A stretch of 64,000 bases of DNA from the NCBI RefSeq assembly GCF_019279795.1, contig NC_056749.1, positions 575,418,244 through 575,482,243 of the forward strand, read 5' to 3'. The notes below the pieces were generated by a model. That model was given only the letters and a program-made list of their open reading frames with translations. It was not told the origin of the DNA and made no database searches. Position numbers and translations under genes: made by a program. This document shows positions 22,959 through 33,685 of the stretch, one piece after another. Origin of the DNA: Protopterus annectens. Lineage: Eukaryota > Chordata > Ceratodontiformes > Protopteridae. Numbering within the stretch: the first letter of the stretch is position 1; each line of letters opens with the position of its first letter.

Positions 22959-24695
22959 CTACCTCAGACCCTGTCTGGTGTACCGTTCCATACGTGACTG
23001 TGCCTGCATGACAGCCCAAAACATAGCTAAGGTTGTAAGACCTCTGTGGACACGTCTGATAGGGGCAGTACGCCGACGGATGCTCCCACGAGAACCCCTG
23101 GACTGTCTGTGTGGTACCATCTCTGGGCCATGCCCATGGCTGCTGTGTGGGGAGGCATGTGCCACAGATACCACATTACCTTGGTCAATGCCCACTGTAT
23201 GCTGTCCATCACCTAGGGACATTGGTGACAAAGGGTGTATTGGCAGGATAACTGTGAGCATTGATGGGGTTGACAGCTGTGTACTGTCAATCGGCTGACC
23301 AATGACGGACCCTGGCATACCTTCCTGTGCCATTACACAGATGTCATCATTATCAGTATCCATGGCACCTGATTCAGGTTCCCTGCTGCATGACACCAGA
23401 GCAGCACCAGAACCTGTGGGAGGGAAACAGGAAACACAGTTTACAATGTCTACACATTACCAGTGATGCACACATCCACACATGCACAGGTCCAGACATG
23501 CACACATGCACACATGCACAGGTGCACACATGCACACATGTGCACATGCACACATGCACACATGCACAGGTGCACAGGTGCACACATGCACATGCACACA
23601 TGCACACATGCACATGCACACATGCACATGCACAGGTGCACAGGTGCACACATGCGCACGTGCACACATGCACATGCACACATGCACACATGCACAGGTG
23701 CACACATGCACACATGCACACATGCACACATGCGCACATGCACACATGCACACATGCACACATGCACAGGTGCACACATGCACACATGCACACATGCACA
23801 CATGCACAGGTGCAGACATGCACGCATGCACACATGCACAGGTGCACACATGCACACATGCACACATGCACATACACACAGTTGCACACAATTGTACACT
23901 ACTCAGTATGCATGATATCAACACACAGACACAGACACACCTACATGCATACAAAGAGCACTACTAAGTGAGCCTAATATTACTATTACTATCAAGACTA
24001 TTACAGGTATTGTTAATACACACTCAACAGCATTGCTGTTACACTGGAGGGACCTGCAGACATGAAGAAACTAATGTCAGTGGGCATAACTGTGCCATTG
24101 TTACTGAGTATGATACAGGTTAGTAGTACAACAGTCGCCTTTCACATGTCAGCTGCTAATATTGAGGATATCACACTTGCACATTAAATACTATGGTGAC
24201 AGCTACAAACCAAGGACACACCTCACACATGCATTCACTACCAGTGTACACAACAATCAACTATACATATGGCATATTACCTGCACGCTCACTGTCTTGC
24301 AGCTCCGTGACTCCAGCCTCCATCATAATGCATGTCTGCTGCTGTTGTTGTTGCTGGCGGACTGGAGCCACTACACTCATGAGTAGTCCCTCCAGTCTGG
24401 TGAGTGGGGGATGTGTAGCCACCCCACCACCTGTGGCAACCTGTTGCCTGTGGATATCCGACGCATACTGATGGACATTTCTGATTAAATCACTGCAGTG
24501 ATGTCGTACCTGCTCATATGTCCTATTATGCGTGCCTATGTCATTTACCCAACGGACCAGGTCTTGCCACAGTGCAGCCCTCTCCTGCTGATTCTGGCTG
24601 GTGCGGGAAAAGAGTATTGCATAATCCCGCACCAGGCTCTGGTGTATCTCCTCATCCTCAGCTGTGGAGTAAGTGGGATATCGCGGGTGAGACAT
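22959..24695 (-). CDS. Harbinger accessory Myb/SANT-like DNA-binding protein, two exons
   Basis: Exon 1 (24,695-24,281) encodes PTYSTAEDEEIHQSL, RAALWQDLVRWVNDIG and RTYEQVRHHCSDLIRN, the pattern of the Myb/SANT-like domain of Harbinger partner proteins, then a run of seven Gln near residues 112-118. It ends GCAG|GTAATA (phase 1). An acceptor TTTCCCTCCCACAG lies at 23,427-23,414. Exon 2 (from 23,413) continues in the same frame as SGAALVSCSREPESGAMD and runs to a stop at 22,961-22,959, giving about 289 residues. A second frame directly after (22,937-22,749: DSMRDIAAAIRNFTNVIDRC) looks like the family's C-terminal helix, so a frameshift near 22,960 probably truncates the protein. In the family this protein brings transposase into the nucleus and onto the element ends. 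The intron holds a minisatellite. Confidence 0.75.
23466..23890. repeat. Minisatellite of CACATGCA/CAGGTGCA words inside the Myb-like gene intron
   Basis: About 425 bp built almost only from ACACATGCAC, ACATGCAC and ACAGGTGCAC. It alternates purine and pyrimidine nearly throughout and is open in all frames, which gives spurious Cys/His/Met/Thr-rich ORFs on both strands. It lies within the predicted intron 23,414-24,280. Confidence 0.9.
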
Positions 24696-25002
24696 GTACC
24701 TGAAAAAGAAAATAACCTGATATCAGCAATATATGTCAGCAGAATTTGGCACACATACTACACATGCTACTCGACTGTTATGATACAACATATCTCACAT
24801 ATATAGCATCTGTCTGTCTATTGGTGGATACACATGTAAATGGCCAGGTATCAGTGCTCAGCCAGCAACTGTGCAACAGTAACTGGCACACTCCATATGA
24901 CATACTACCAAACCCCAGCAGTCAGAACACTGATTCAGGTCCAGAGCACCTCCTCACTCTGGGGTTTTGTATCTAGGTACTGTATGGCCTACATCATCAA
25001 CT
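24696..25002. other. Upstream side of the Myb-like gene; nothing specific seen
   Basis: This is the 5' flank of the minus-strand Myb-like gene up to the start of a CR1-like fragment. No clear promoter motif or gene. Confidence 0.35.
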
Positions 25003-25870
25003 ACTGTGAGCTGACCACACAATAATTGCCCTGGATATACATATCCCACCTCCACCACCTGCACAAATGACTATAGTGAATAACATTGCAGATGCAAACT
25101 TTACACTTTGTAACAGTGACATGGTATCCTTTCAGCCCACTGGGCCAGTGGCAGATACAACCCACAATGCTGACCCCTACACAAATGCTTTCTACAGACA
25201 TATCCAAGAATGCATGGATCATGCAATCCCATATATGAGGAAGAGACTCTCCACAAAGGGACAGCATCCTGTCTGGTGGACCCCAGCCATAGACAGATTG
25301 TATTACAAAAGATGAAAGCTACTGCAAGACAGAGCATAATTCCATAAAGGGAAGGCATGTCTGTGCAGCACTATTAAGGATCTATTTTCCATCATACAAA
25401 CATCCATGGGCAACTTTGAGAGGGAAATCAAGAGGGGCACTACAGATAACCAGAAGGCCTTCTTCAGTTATGTTAGCAACCTGGTCAGAATCCATCTTCT
25501 ATGCCCATAGTTAGTACTCAACAACAAATATTTCACTGAAACCACAGATATTGACAACATTGTGGCAGTCAGGTTCAGTGCAGGTGTCACCCCGCCCTCT
25601 CCCCCAGAATAAGACATAGTTATCCCAGCTGACTGTAGCCTCCCTGTTATCACAGATGTCCAGGTGAGAGTCGCCCTCATGAAAGCAGAATACACAACAT
25701 GACTGGGACCTGATGGTATCCCCAGTTGCATGCTACATAAACTCTGACAGGAGATAAACACACATATAGAAGTGCTATGTAACACTAGCCTGACTGCAGG
25801 ATATGTACCTGTACACTGGCGCACAGCAGCAGTGGTTCCACTCCATGAAGGAGGCACCTCAACATACCAA
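25003..25870 (+). mobile_element. CR1-like LINE fragment: endonuclease-RT linker and start of RT
   Basis: In the plus strand, LDIHIPPPPPAQ and VNNIADANFT align with the end of the endonuclease and linker of the 18-21 kb copy. They are followed by AFYRHIQECMDHAIP and VWWTPAID, then DNQKAFFSYVSNL, and a broken RT start with GPDGIPS and WRTAAVVPLHEGGTST. The copy stops there, and an (AATAC)-type simple sequence begins near 25,868. Both ends are truncated. Confidence 0.75.
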
Positions 25871-26769
25871 TACAATACAACACAATACATTACATTACAA
25901 TAAATACTATACAATATGCTATTGCCCCTGGGAGTACAGCAGCATACTGTTCTGCTACCCTGACCATTGTGACACATGTGGTGTGATGGTACCTGCTGCT
26001 GTCACACAGTTACACAGGGTGACTGATATGGCATATTACCTATCTGACTAACATTCAGCAGGGGTATGTGTGACATGTACTCATGGGGAGTCTTGCTTCT
26101 TAACACTGTGTGGTTTATTGCAGGGTATGTCTTATCTGTGGGTAGGAACCTTTGCCTCCACATGTGCTCTCTATTGCAGTGGCATGGATGACACACAGCA
26201 GTAATTTAGGTTGTGGATGGTGTGAGGTGTTACTATGGTTGTTGGACATCTGTCATGGGTGTGACTTACGTATGTAAATACAGGAGTGGTAACCTCTATG
26301 TGGGTAGTATGTGTGTACTCTGTGGTGTTGTCAGTCACTGTGCATTGGTAATGTGTTTGAGTGCATTGTCACAGTGTTGTACATGTCACTGTGTCCTTCT
26401 CCATATCTGTAGCTGTCATGTGAGGTACATACCATTGCATCCATTATGTGGTGTGGAGGGGTACACTGACCTACATGTCCATAGCTGACACACCATGTCT
26501 GCTGACACATACCATGTGCAGGTATTCCAGGAATAGTGTGCCACTGTGAATATCATTGGGGGCACTATTGTACACATGTATGGCCCTGTTCACCCCTGAC
26601 ACATGCAGTGGTGGGCAGCCAATCACATATCTGGTGGTTACTGGTGTAGGTGATTTGAAATGGGGTATGGTACTCCGGTTTTGACACTGGTGTTCACTCC
26701 ATGCCTTTGTCACCAGGCACCTGTTGCAATACATCTCTACACATGTGCCTCACTCAGAATATATGTATT
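25871..26769. other. AATAC-rich simple sequence, then TG-rich DNA without a recognised gene
   Basis: 25,868-25,920 is a degenerate (AATAC) run. The rest has small ORFs. A minus-strand frame at 26,734-26,471 starts with [15 protein letters not shown] and may be a remnant of something, but I do not recognise it. Confidence 0.4.
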
Positions 26770-26829
<60 letters not shown>

Positions 26830-26835
26830 GATATA

Positions 26836-26890
<55 letters not shown>
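26770..26890. repeat. Compound (CT)n(TA)n microsatellite
   Basis: (CT) from about 26,771 to 26,792, then (TA)/(AT) to about 26,888 with a TGTATAGATATATC interruption. Confidence 0.95.
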
Positions 26891-26891
<1 letters not shown>

Positions 26892-27168
26892 TGTATACAT
26901 ATACACATATATATATTGATGTACATATATTGCTATAGATATGGAGGGGGCACAGAGGGGTGAGAGTGACAGAGGGGTGGGACAGGGGTGTTGAGGTCAT
27001 CATATACAGTCATACCTGTAGATAGTCAGATAAGTCTGTCTATGTATATGTATCTACATATATCTATATCTGTATGTGTGTATTACATGTATATGTTTGT
27101 ACATATTCTATCTATCTACATCTGTCTATGTATTCCTACATCTCTCTCTATGTATGTATACATATATG

Positions 27169-27172
27169 CATA

Positions 27173-27253
<81 letters not shown>

Positions 27254-27260
27254 CATACAT
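27169..27260. repeat. (AT)n microsatellite
   Basis: Nearly pure AT dinucleotides from about 27,178 to 27,249, edged by ATAC/CATA variants. Confidence 0.95.
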
Positions 27261-27696
27261 ATTTTGACATACATACATATCCATATGATAGACAGGTATA
27301 TCAACATGTTTGTCTACCATACTGTATACACACACTAACATACTGCTAAACATACATAACTGTGAAACCTACTTTGTACATTGCACTACAACCTACAGTC
27401 AACCTACATCAATATGTGCACATAGATGCTCTCACATACAAATGTATGTACAGCCTTCACTGATAGTTGCTGTATGTCCCCTGCCCTTTACACATCTTCA
27501 TATACATATGGATACAGACCAATGACACATATGGAGGGTTCACAGTATGTAGACCTTTATAGTATTACTTCACATTACCTGTGTTTGTCACAGCTGCTTG
27601 TGTTGCCATCTGGTTTTCTGTCCTGCTGCTCCACTTGCCAGTTGTCAGCTTTCAGGTGGCTGTTGCTGAACAGTTTTGTTTGTGTCTGCTTAATTT

Positions 27697-27708
27697 CAAT
27701 TTTCTCTG

Positions 27709-27751
<43 letters not shown>

Positions 27752-27765
27752 GTCTGTCTCTCACG
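27697..27765. repeat. (TC)n microsatellite
   Basis: A run of TC dinucleotides with a few TG interruptions at each end. Confidence 0.95.
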
Positions 27766-29261
27766 TCCTCCTCAGGGTGCAATGAAAGTATTTCATGTGT
27801 GGACTGGGAGTACAGCATACTTTTGTAGGTATCTGCATATGTCCATGTGATGGCCTCTGCACCAATTGTTAGCCAGCATTTGCTAATTGCATGCAGCCAG
27901 TTGTGTACTGATTGCAGTTCTCACTGTGATTTCAGAACAGTGCTATAAAAGGTATGTGAGATAGGCGTAGCCCTTTCAGATTTTAAGGGCAGGGACCATG
28001 CTGGTATGCTGTGGACAATGTTCTGTGAGTGTAAAGGTTGGTATCTCTCTCATATTTCCAGCTGTGTTGTAGATTAACATTCCTCCATTCATTTCTCCAG
28101 TTTCCTGTACTAACTGTGTATGTACACTGACACCTACAACTACTACTACTGTTAATGTGTGTGTGTGTGTGCTTTCCTTTCACTTTTGCTTGCACTTTGT
28201 TGCTAAGGCTTCAATATTTGCCCTTTACAGTCACTACTTGTATACCTGCTGGGTGTCCTGACTGTGTTGTGCTGCTGTGGCTTTCCTATTTTCCATGTAC
28301 ATTCACACCTTGGAATGCTTGCTATATCTGCTAGGGTGTTACAGCATGCAGTGTGGTCTGGCCATGGTGTGGGCCTTGACATCTATTAGGGTATTTGAGT
28401 ATGCTGCTGAGCAGGCCCCAGAGACTCTCAGGTTCATCTGTTATCTGCCTCATGGAATGGTACATATCAGTGGGGTACACCCATTAAATTGTCTGGTATG
28501 CTGCAGTTGTGAGTGTGGGTTAGCATGAGCATATGTATTACTACACTTATTCTGACATGCAAGTGGTGAATACTTTCAGGACTCCATAGTTACCATGGCA
28601 TGTGTTGTTACACCTTTTTGCCTACTGTTTGTACATTTCACATGGAGTCTGTGGGGCATCCCTGTAACTCATTCACTGTTGCTATGTCTAGGCTCTTAAC
28701 TATTCAAATATGGTGGTGTCAGACCTCTCATGTGTACAAATATTTGCAGGTTGTCCACATTTCTGCCTCATATTTTGGTCAATATCTCATGCACAGCTTT
28801 TTCTGGCAAATCACTCTGGGCTCAAGTCAGAATATAGTGACAAACATTCAAGTTACAGACTTCATACCCTTCCAAATATCCCACAAAATGCAGAACCTGT
28901 TACTCTCTGAACTGTCTGAGTTTGTTGTAACATTATTTGTAATGTGTCCCTGGTTTTGGGCCTTTGCTCCACATATTTTATTACTTGGTCCCGATGTGTT
29001 CCTGTAAGAGGTTGTGGGGTATGGGCAGTGATTATCCTGCTGTGAGTATGTATGTGGCTTGCAAGGTGCTACAGTGACATTATTACCTACTAGCTACCAA
29101 CTAGCATGGCTGTTTCTGTTCACACACTACTATTATGGAAATCCACTAGTTTTGACAGTAATTCTAAATGACATGCTTTGTGTACTACACACCCTATATT
29201 CCCTTTACATTAATTCCTACTATTACATGATATATTTATTTTAGCACAATGTTCTTGTATA

Positions 29262-29335
29262 AGAGTCATGGCTTAGTGGTAAGTCATGTAGACTACTGTT
29301 TCCAAGGTCCTGGGTTCGGTCCTGACAGTAGGATT
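29262..29335 (+). other. tRNA-like module (SINE head or tRNA pseudogene)
   Basis: A-box-like TGGCTTAGTGGT at 29,269-29,280 and B-box GGTTCGGTCC at 29,313-29,322, 33 bp apart, as in tRNA genes. A convincing acceptor stem is not seen, and a T-rich segment follows. Similar modules occur at 32.3 and 32.9 kb, which favours a SINE-like repeat over a functional tRNA. Confidence 0.55.
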
Positions 29336-29422
29336 TTATTTTGCTTTTGAACTGACTACAGGACCTGCCAATCAGAGTGACTAAGGCACTTTAAGCAGTT
29401 GTAACCAGGTTAGTGCTGGTTT

Positions 29423-29525
29423 GCGCGGAGCTCACGCATGTGCACTGGCGTTTAGCTCCGCGCGCACACACGCGCACACCCGCTTACAACCGCTTAAACG
29501 TGCTTACTCTTGCGCACACCCGCGC
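29423..29525. other. CpG-rich block with a 15-bp hairpin
   Basis: GCGCGGAGCTCACGC at 29,423-29,437 pairs with GCGTTTAGCTCCGCGC at 29,448-29,463 with one or two mismatches. It is followed by repeated CGCGCACAC and CCGCTTA words. Similar CpG-rich words (AGCTCCGC, AAGCGGGTGCGC) recur at about 32,475-32,520 and 33,000-33,030 on the other side of the second Myb-like gene, so these may be subterminal inverted sequences of that element. Confidence 0.45.
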
Positions 29526-30095
29526 TATTTTCTTTGAAAGAAATGAAAATGGGGAGACAGGAAAGTGGTAAAAAAGGGGTCACAAAGAGGGTAAGACAGT
29601 AGGGAAACAAGCTTGGGTTTTGCAGGAGGGATGTAGGTAAGGCCCATAGCTGCCCATTTCTTCATCAGCAACAGCTGTGCATATGTTTGTAATTTGGTGT
29701 GACATTTGATACCTTCCATCCCTGAGAGAGGTGTAAGGACAACAATAATACTTGTTGTACAGCCAATTGTAATTGATAGTTTCCATGTCTGGTGGACATA
29801 TGTGCGGAATGGGCAGCTATGTATGGGGCGTAATTTTTTTGTGGGTACAGAGTGCCCTTTTTTTTTTTTCAGGTGAGAGTGGTATGTCAGGTAAAGGAAG
29901 TTGGTATAGCTGGGGAGGTAGATTGAGTAGGTCAGCAGACAAGACAAACAAGACGCATACAGGGGCGGTGTGTGACACGTGTGGGGGGATTACACAATTG
30001 ATAGGGACAGAGGTTTGGATATCCAGAGCCCATGAGCCCACAAATGGCAACAGTGGAACTGATATCCCCACCCATGGGCAGTTGCCACTGTTCCT
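29526..30095. other. 3' flank of the second Myb-like gene; no other gene recognised
   Basis: Contains a poly-T stretch near 29,858-29,870 and short ORFs. Nothing recognisable besides its position downstream (minus sense) of the Myb-like C-terminal exon. Confidence 0.35.
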
Positions 30096-30410
30096 TCACT
30101 GCCCAGGACGGGGCTGTGTAGGCCGGGCAACAGGCATGCCCGTAAGTTGTGCCACCTGTGCCTCAAGCTGGCGTAGGGGCTCAAGAACAGAGTCCCGGAT
30201 CTCCCTACGCACCACAGTCCGGACGCTATGGAGGGTGAGTGGTGGTTCTCCTCCGGCCACGCTTGCAGAGGGGGGACGGGCCCCATCCCCTGCAGCGCAT
30301 CCACCCGCAGGTGGCACAGGGCCACCGGAGGAGGGTCCAGACTGGGCACTAGTGCCAGGTGCACTCGCCAGCTGAGGTGAGAGAGGTGGGTCCGCTGGAA
30401 CCCACCTTCC
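30096..30410 (-). CDS. Second Harbinger Myb-like accessory gene, C-terminal exon
   Basis: The minus-strand open frame is rich in Pro, Gly, Ala and Ser (VPPAGGCAAGDGARPPS), then RTVVRREIRDSVLEPLRQLE and AQVAQLTG, a short amphipathic helix resembling the C-terminal part of Harbinger Myb-like proteins. Two possible acceptors precede it, ending at 30,411 (GAATGACAG) and 30,372 (CTCTCACCTCAG). Both give phase 0, whereas the upstream exon ends in phase 1, so the splice is unresolved or the gene is damaged. It is GC-rich compared with its surroundings. Confidence 0.55.
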   Translation of the reverse strand, partial: GRWVPADPPLSPQLASAPGTSAQSGPSSGGPVPPAGGCAAGDGARPPSASVAGGEPPLTLHSVRTVVRREIRDSVLEPLRQLEAQVAQLTGMPVARPTQPRPGQ

Positions 30411-31805
30411 CTGTCATTCTATGTTTTGCATTATGTCATGACAGTTTGGGTTAGTAACATACAATACCAGTCGCAATTAGTTGTAACAGCATGCATTAGT
30501 ATTCCCATTAACCAAACACCCAGATATTCACACCATTGAACAGCAAGCATAGCACATGCATAATTTGAACAGCAATACACAGTCCAACAACATGCAGGGT
30601 TGATTGATGGCAACAGGTCATCAGGTTTGGATGTATGAACAGGGCAGATGCATCAACGGACATGCAGATATTTATGACCCATCAAGACAAATGTCCAGGG
30701 GTGTTAATTGTGATTGCACATACCATTTTCATGTGGAATGGATTATATGTGGTTATAGGGTGGGGTGAAGAAAATATTATTAACACCTTCGAATACCAAT
30801 ACATATGCTGTACATTTCTAATAGCTACAGACATATACACACTACTGTTCTAACTACAGTTTCCTATATGATAACTACTTCACTTTGGTGATAGGACTGT
30901 TACTGCTACATCAATATACATTTTATTGTTATTCATACATGTTCATATCTGGCTTTGTTCAGCTACATCATCCTGCTACATTTGCTTTATATAGCTATAG
31001 ACAACTGTGGATGTTTGATATTTCAGACAATCATACTTTCTGCATATTGCAGACTGAGAGCAACATATCCAGATTTTGGGATACGCATTCCAGCTGCAGC
31101 AACACTTTGAAAACATTTCGCAGTTTGGTTCTACTTGTCACATTCATTTCATTCTGTACTGACTGCAGTATACTTTATTCAGGGGTTATTACTACTTTAT
31201 TGGTGGATTCATAACTCTTTCTCACACCCTCTCACTTGTTTTCATTTTACTATTCAGGATGGTACTTACTTCTAGGCTATATTGACATGTTTTACCTGTA
31301 GTTATTACAATCCTTTCCAGCAGTCTCACTTCTGTCATGTTTCAGTATTTCAGCAGGGATATATTTCACACATGTGAGTTGCTCATCTTCTGCAGCTGTA
31401 CTTTTCAGCCTGCTGCAAGTTGTGCACTATGATATTATCGGTGGGGCATCTTTATTTCAGAATTTATTTCAGACATTTTCATTTTTCTGTTTGGATTTCA
31501 GACTGCAACACACTTTTGTAATCAAGCAATACTTGCAAACACTTTTACACTGTTACTTGCACATTTTATTACTTAGTGACTACACTGCACTCTTTTGCTA
31601 ACTGTCATACTTTGATATTTCTTTACAGTTACTGGGAGTGGATTACTGACCTGCTTGGTGGTGCAACCACACAAGCCTATCGCCATAGGCTCTGCAGTTC
31701 GCAGAACGGACACCTGCAGCGGTAATATAAATGAAGTAATATTTGAATACACATCTCCATATCAGCTAATTTAATTTCTTACATATATAATTAAATGTAA
31801 CTTAC
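30411..31805 (-). other. Probable intron of the second Myb-like gene
   Basis: Lies between the two recognised exons, starts (minus sense) with GTAAGT, and is T-rich on the plus strand. The plus-strand ORFs in it show no known motif. Confidence 0.4.
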
Positions 31806-32062
31806 TCAGTAGTGGGGCGTTGGGCATTTGCCGGGCCTCCTGGATCCAAAGGTTCAATTGGTCCTGCTTGCATCTCTTCAGGTCCGCATGGTGGTGACGG
31901 ACCTGTTCACCAGTCCTTCGAATCCCTGTGGCACTGGTGAGATCATGAGCCAACCGGTCCCACGCCTCAGCCCTATATGCTCCCCACAGGACCTGGCCCT
32001 GCATGAGTTGGGCCTCATGATTGTGGACTAGGAGCCAGACCATGTATCTGGACTCCTCAATG
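31806..32062 (-). CDS. Second Harbinger Myb-like accessory gene, N-terminal exon
   Basis: The minus-strand frame reads IEESRYMVWLLVHNHEAQLM, YRAEAWDRLAHDLTSATG, RRTGEQVRHHHADLK: a Myb/SANT-like domain with the three aromatic helix anchors (W, W/Y, H) and the RT.EQVRHH.(S/A)DLK signature shared with the copy at 24.3-24.7 kb. The exon ends CTACTGA|GTAAGT at 31,806/31,805, a strong splice donor. An in-frame TGA lies a few codons upstream of the recognised part, so the true start is lost or lies in another frame. No Harbinger transposase was found next to it, so it is probably an orphan copy. Confidence 0.65.
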
Positions 32063-32299
32063 CCCCACCTCTGTGCTCAAAAGCAACTACCCTCACCTAC
32101 ACCTGACATTCTGGCTGCAAGTCAGTTCTACAATCGTTTATGCTGTGTATTCCTGCCTATGGGGCTTATATATGCCATTTTTCCCGCACTTATCTGTGAT
32201 TGGCCATTTTGGAATTGTATCCACTCCACAAAACCTGCTTTGTCATGCTCCACTTTCTATTCATTCCTATATATTTGCTATTACTGCATTTCTGAGTAC

Positions 32300-32372
32300 A
32301 GCTGCCGTGGCTTAGTGGTTCAGTACCTTGACTATGGTGCATGGTATCCTGGGTTCGAACCTGGCCACTGCT
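32300..32372 (+). other. tRNA-like module (SINE head), second copy
   Basis: GTGGCTTAGTGGTT near 32,308-32,321 (A box) and GGTTCGAACC near 32,353-32,362 (B box), followed by a T-rich stretch and then a CpG-rich region, the same layout as at 29,262. Confidence 0.55.
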
Positions 32373-32535
32373 TTTTATATTTTATGACTGTCTAGACAGG
32401 CTAGGGGGTGTGTCTGTGTAATGGCAGTTTTGTTACAGCTTGCTCAACGTTGCCCATTGGTTAGCTTGTTGGCGGTGTAGCTCCGCATAAGCGGGTGCGC
32501 TGGTTTAAGCGTCATTTGGCTATCAGCATGCATAT

Positions 32536-32725
32536 TACGCTCAGCTCAGCTAGGGTCACACAGTTTCAGCATGTGAAACCACTGCTCAGCTACGGGCACT
32601 CATTTTGCACCTGTTAAACCACTGCTCACCTACGGGCACTCATTTTGCACCTGTTAAACCACTGCTTACCTACGGGCAGATGCACTCACCTTGTTAAACT
32701 GTAGCTCAGCTATAGGCACGTCTGG
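32536..32725. repeat. 40-bp tandem repeat, about four units
   Basis: AAACCACTGCT starts at 32,576, 32,616 and 32,656, and a variant (AAACTGTAGCT) at 32,696, a strict 40-bp period. Units carry CTACGGGCACTCATTTTGCA. A diverged unit precedes them from about 32,536. Confidence 0.85.
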
Positions 32726-32877
32726 CATTTTTTATTGTTTTGTTACCTCACATTTCTTCGAAATAAATGGACTTTTCATTTAATTTTACATAAAATGTGA
32801 TTTTATATGTGTACATGTTTGTCAGGGACTTGTTTCGTGCTTATTTTGCTAAAAATAAAAATTGGTGTTGTGGGGGC

Positions 32878-32948
32878 TCGAACCATGAATGCCTGCTCTT
32901 CAGTTGACGTCTCTACCGCTACGCTATTGCTTCTTGGCTTACTTTGCA
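32878..32948 (-). other. tRNA-like module on the minus strand
   Basis: On the minus strand, TAGCGTAGCGGTAGAG (A box) and GGTTCGAGCCC (B box) lie in tRNA spacing, followed by CCACAACACC and a T-rich stretch. It resembles the plus-strand modules at 29.3 and 32.3 kb in layout though not closely in sequence. Confidence 0.5.
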
Positions 32949-33185
32949 TATTTAGTTCTTATATGCTTTCCCACTGACTGCTAACTGTAGCTGCGCTATG
33001 GGCACGCCCGCGCAAACGAGCGCACTCACGGGCAAACATCTTTACGATTTAAAAAAAATATATAACATGTTCATTTATATATTTTATGTTCATAGTCTGT
33101 GGGGGCATGTGTTGTGTTGTGTTTATTCACATTTCTGTGGACTCTGTCGTGGGTGTTTACTTTGGGCACTTTTACTCTCCTTCCC

Positions 33186-33685
33186 NNNNNNNNNNNNNNN
33201 NNNNNNNNNNNNNNNNNNNNNNNNNNNNNNNNNNNNNNNNNNNNNNNNNNNNNNNNNNNNNNNNNNNNNNNNNNNNNNNNNNNNNNNNNNNNNNNNNNNN
33301 NNNNNNNNNNNNNNNNNNNNNNNNNNNNNNNNNNNNNNNNNNNNNNNNNNNNNNNNNNNNNNNNNNNNNNNNNNNNNNNNNNNNNNNNNNNNNNNNNNNN
33401 NNNNNNNNNNNNNNNNNNNNNNNNNNNNNNNNNNNNNNNNNNNNNNNNNNNNNNNNNNNNNNNNNNNNNNNNNNNNNNNNNNNNNNNNNNNNNNNNNNNN
33501 NNNNNNNNNNNNNNNNNNNNNNNNNNNNNNNNNNNNNNNNNNNNNNNNNNNNNNNNNNNNNNNNNNNNNNNNNNNNNNNNNNNNNNNNNNNNNNNNNNNN
33601 NNNNNNNNNNNNNNNNNNNNNNNNNNNNNNNNNNNNNNNNNNNNNNNNNNNNNNNNNNNNNNNNNNNNNNNNNNNNNNNNNNNNN
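33186..33685. other. Assembly gap (500 N)
   Basis: Exactly 500 unresolved bases, a conventional gap size, so true length is unknown. Open frames crossing it are artefacts. Confidence 1.

Larger units (their letters stand above)
26891..29260. other. No recognised gene; several microsatellites
   Basis: Short ORFs only. Apart from the microsatellites listed separately and a small (TG) run near 28,157, the composition is T- and TG-rich. It may be interior of the older Harbinger element whose Myb-like gene lies at 30-32 kb, but no transposase motif was found here. Confidence 0.4.

Noticed and set aside
23327..23971. Cys/His/Thr/Met-rich long ORFs on both strands
   Set aside because: They are open in every frame because of the CACATGCA minisatellite.
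29262..29335. Functional tRNA gene
   Set aside because: The A and B boxes fit, but no complete cloverleaf with a 7-bp acceptor stem could be drawn, and similar modules recur nearby.
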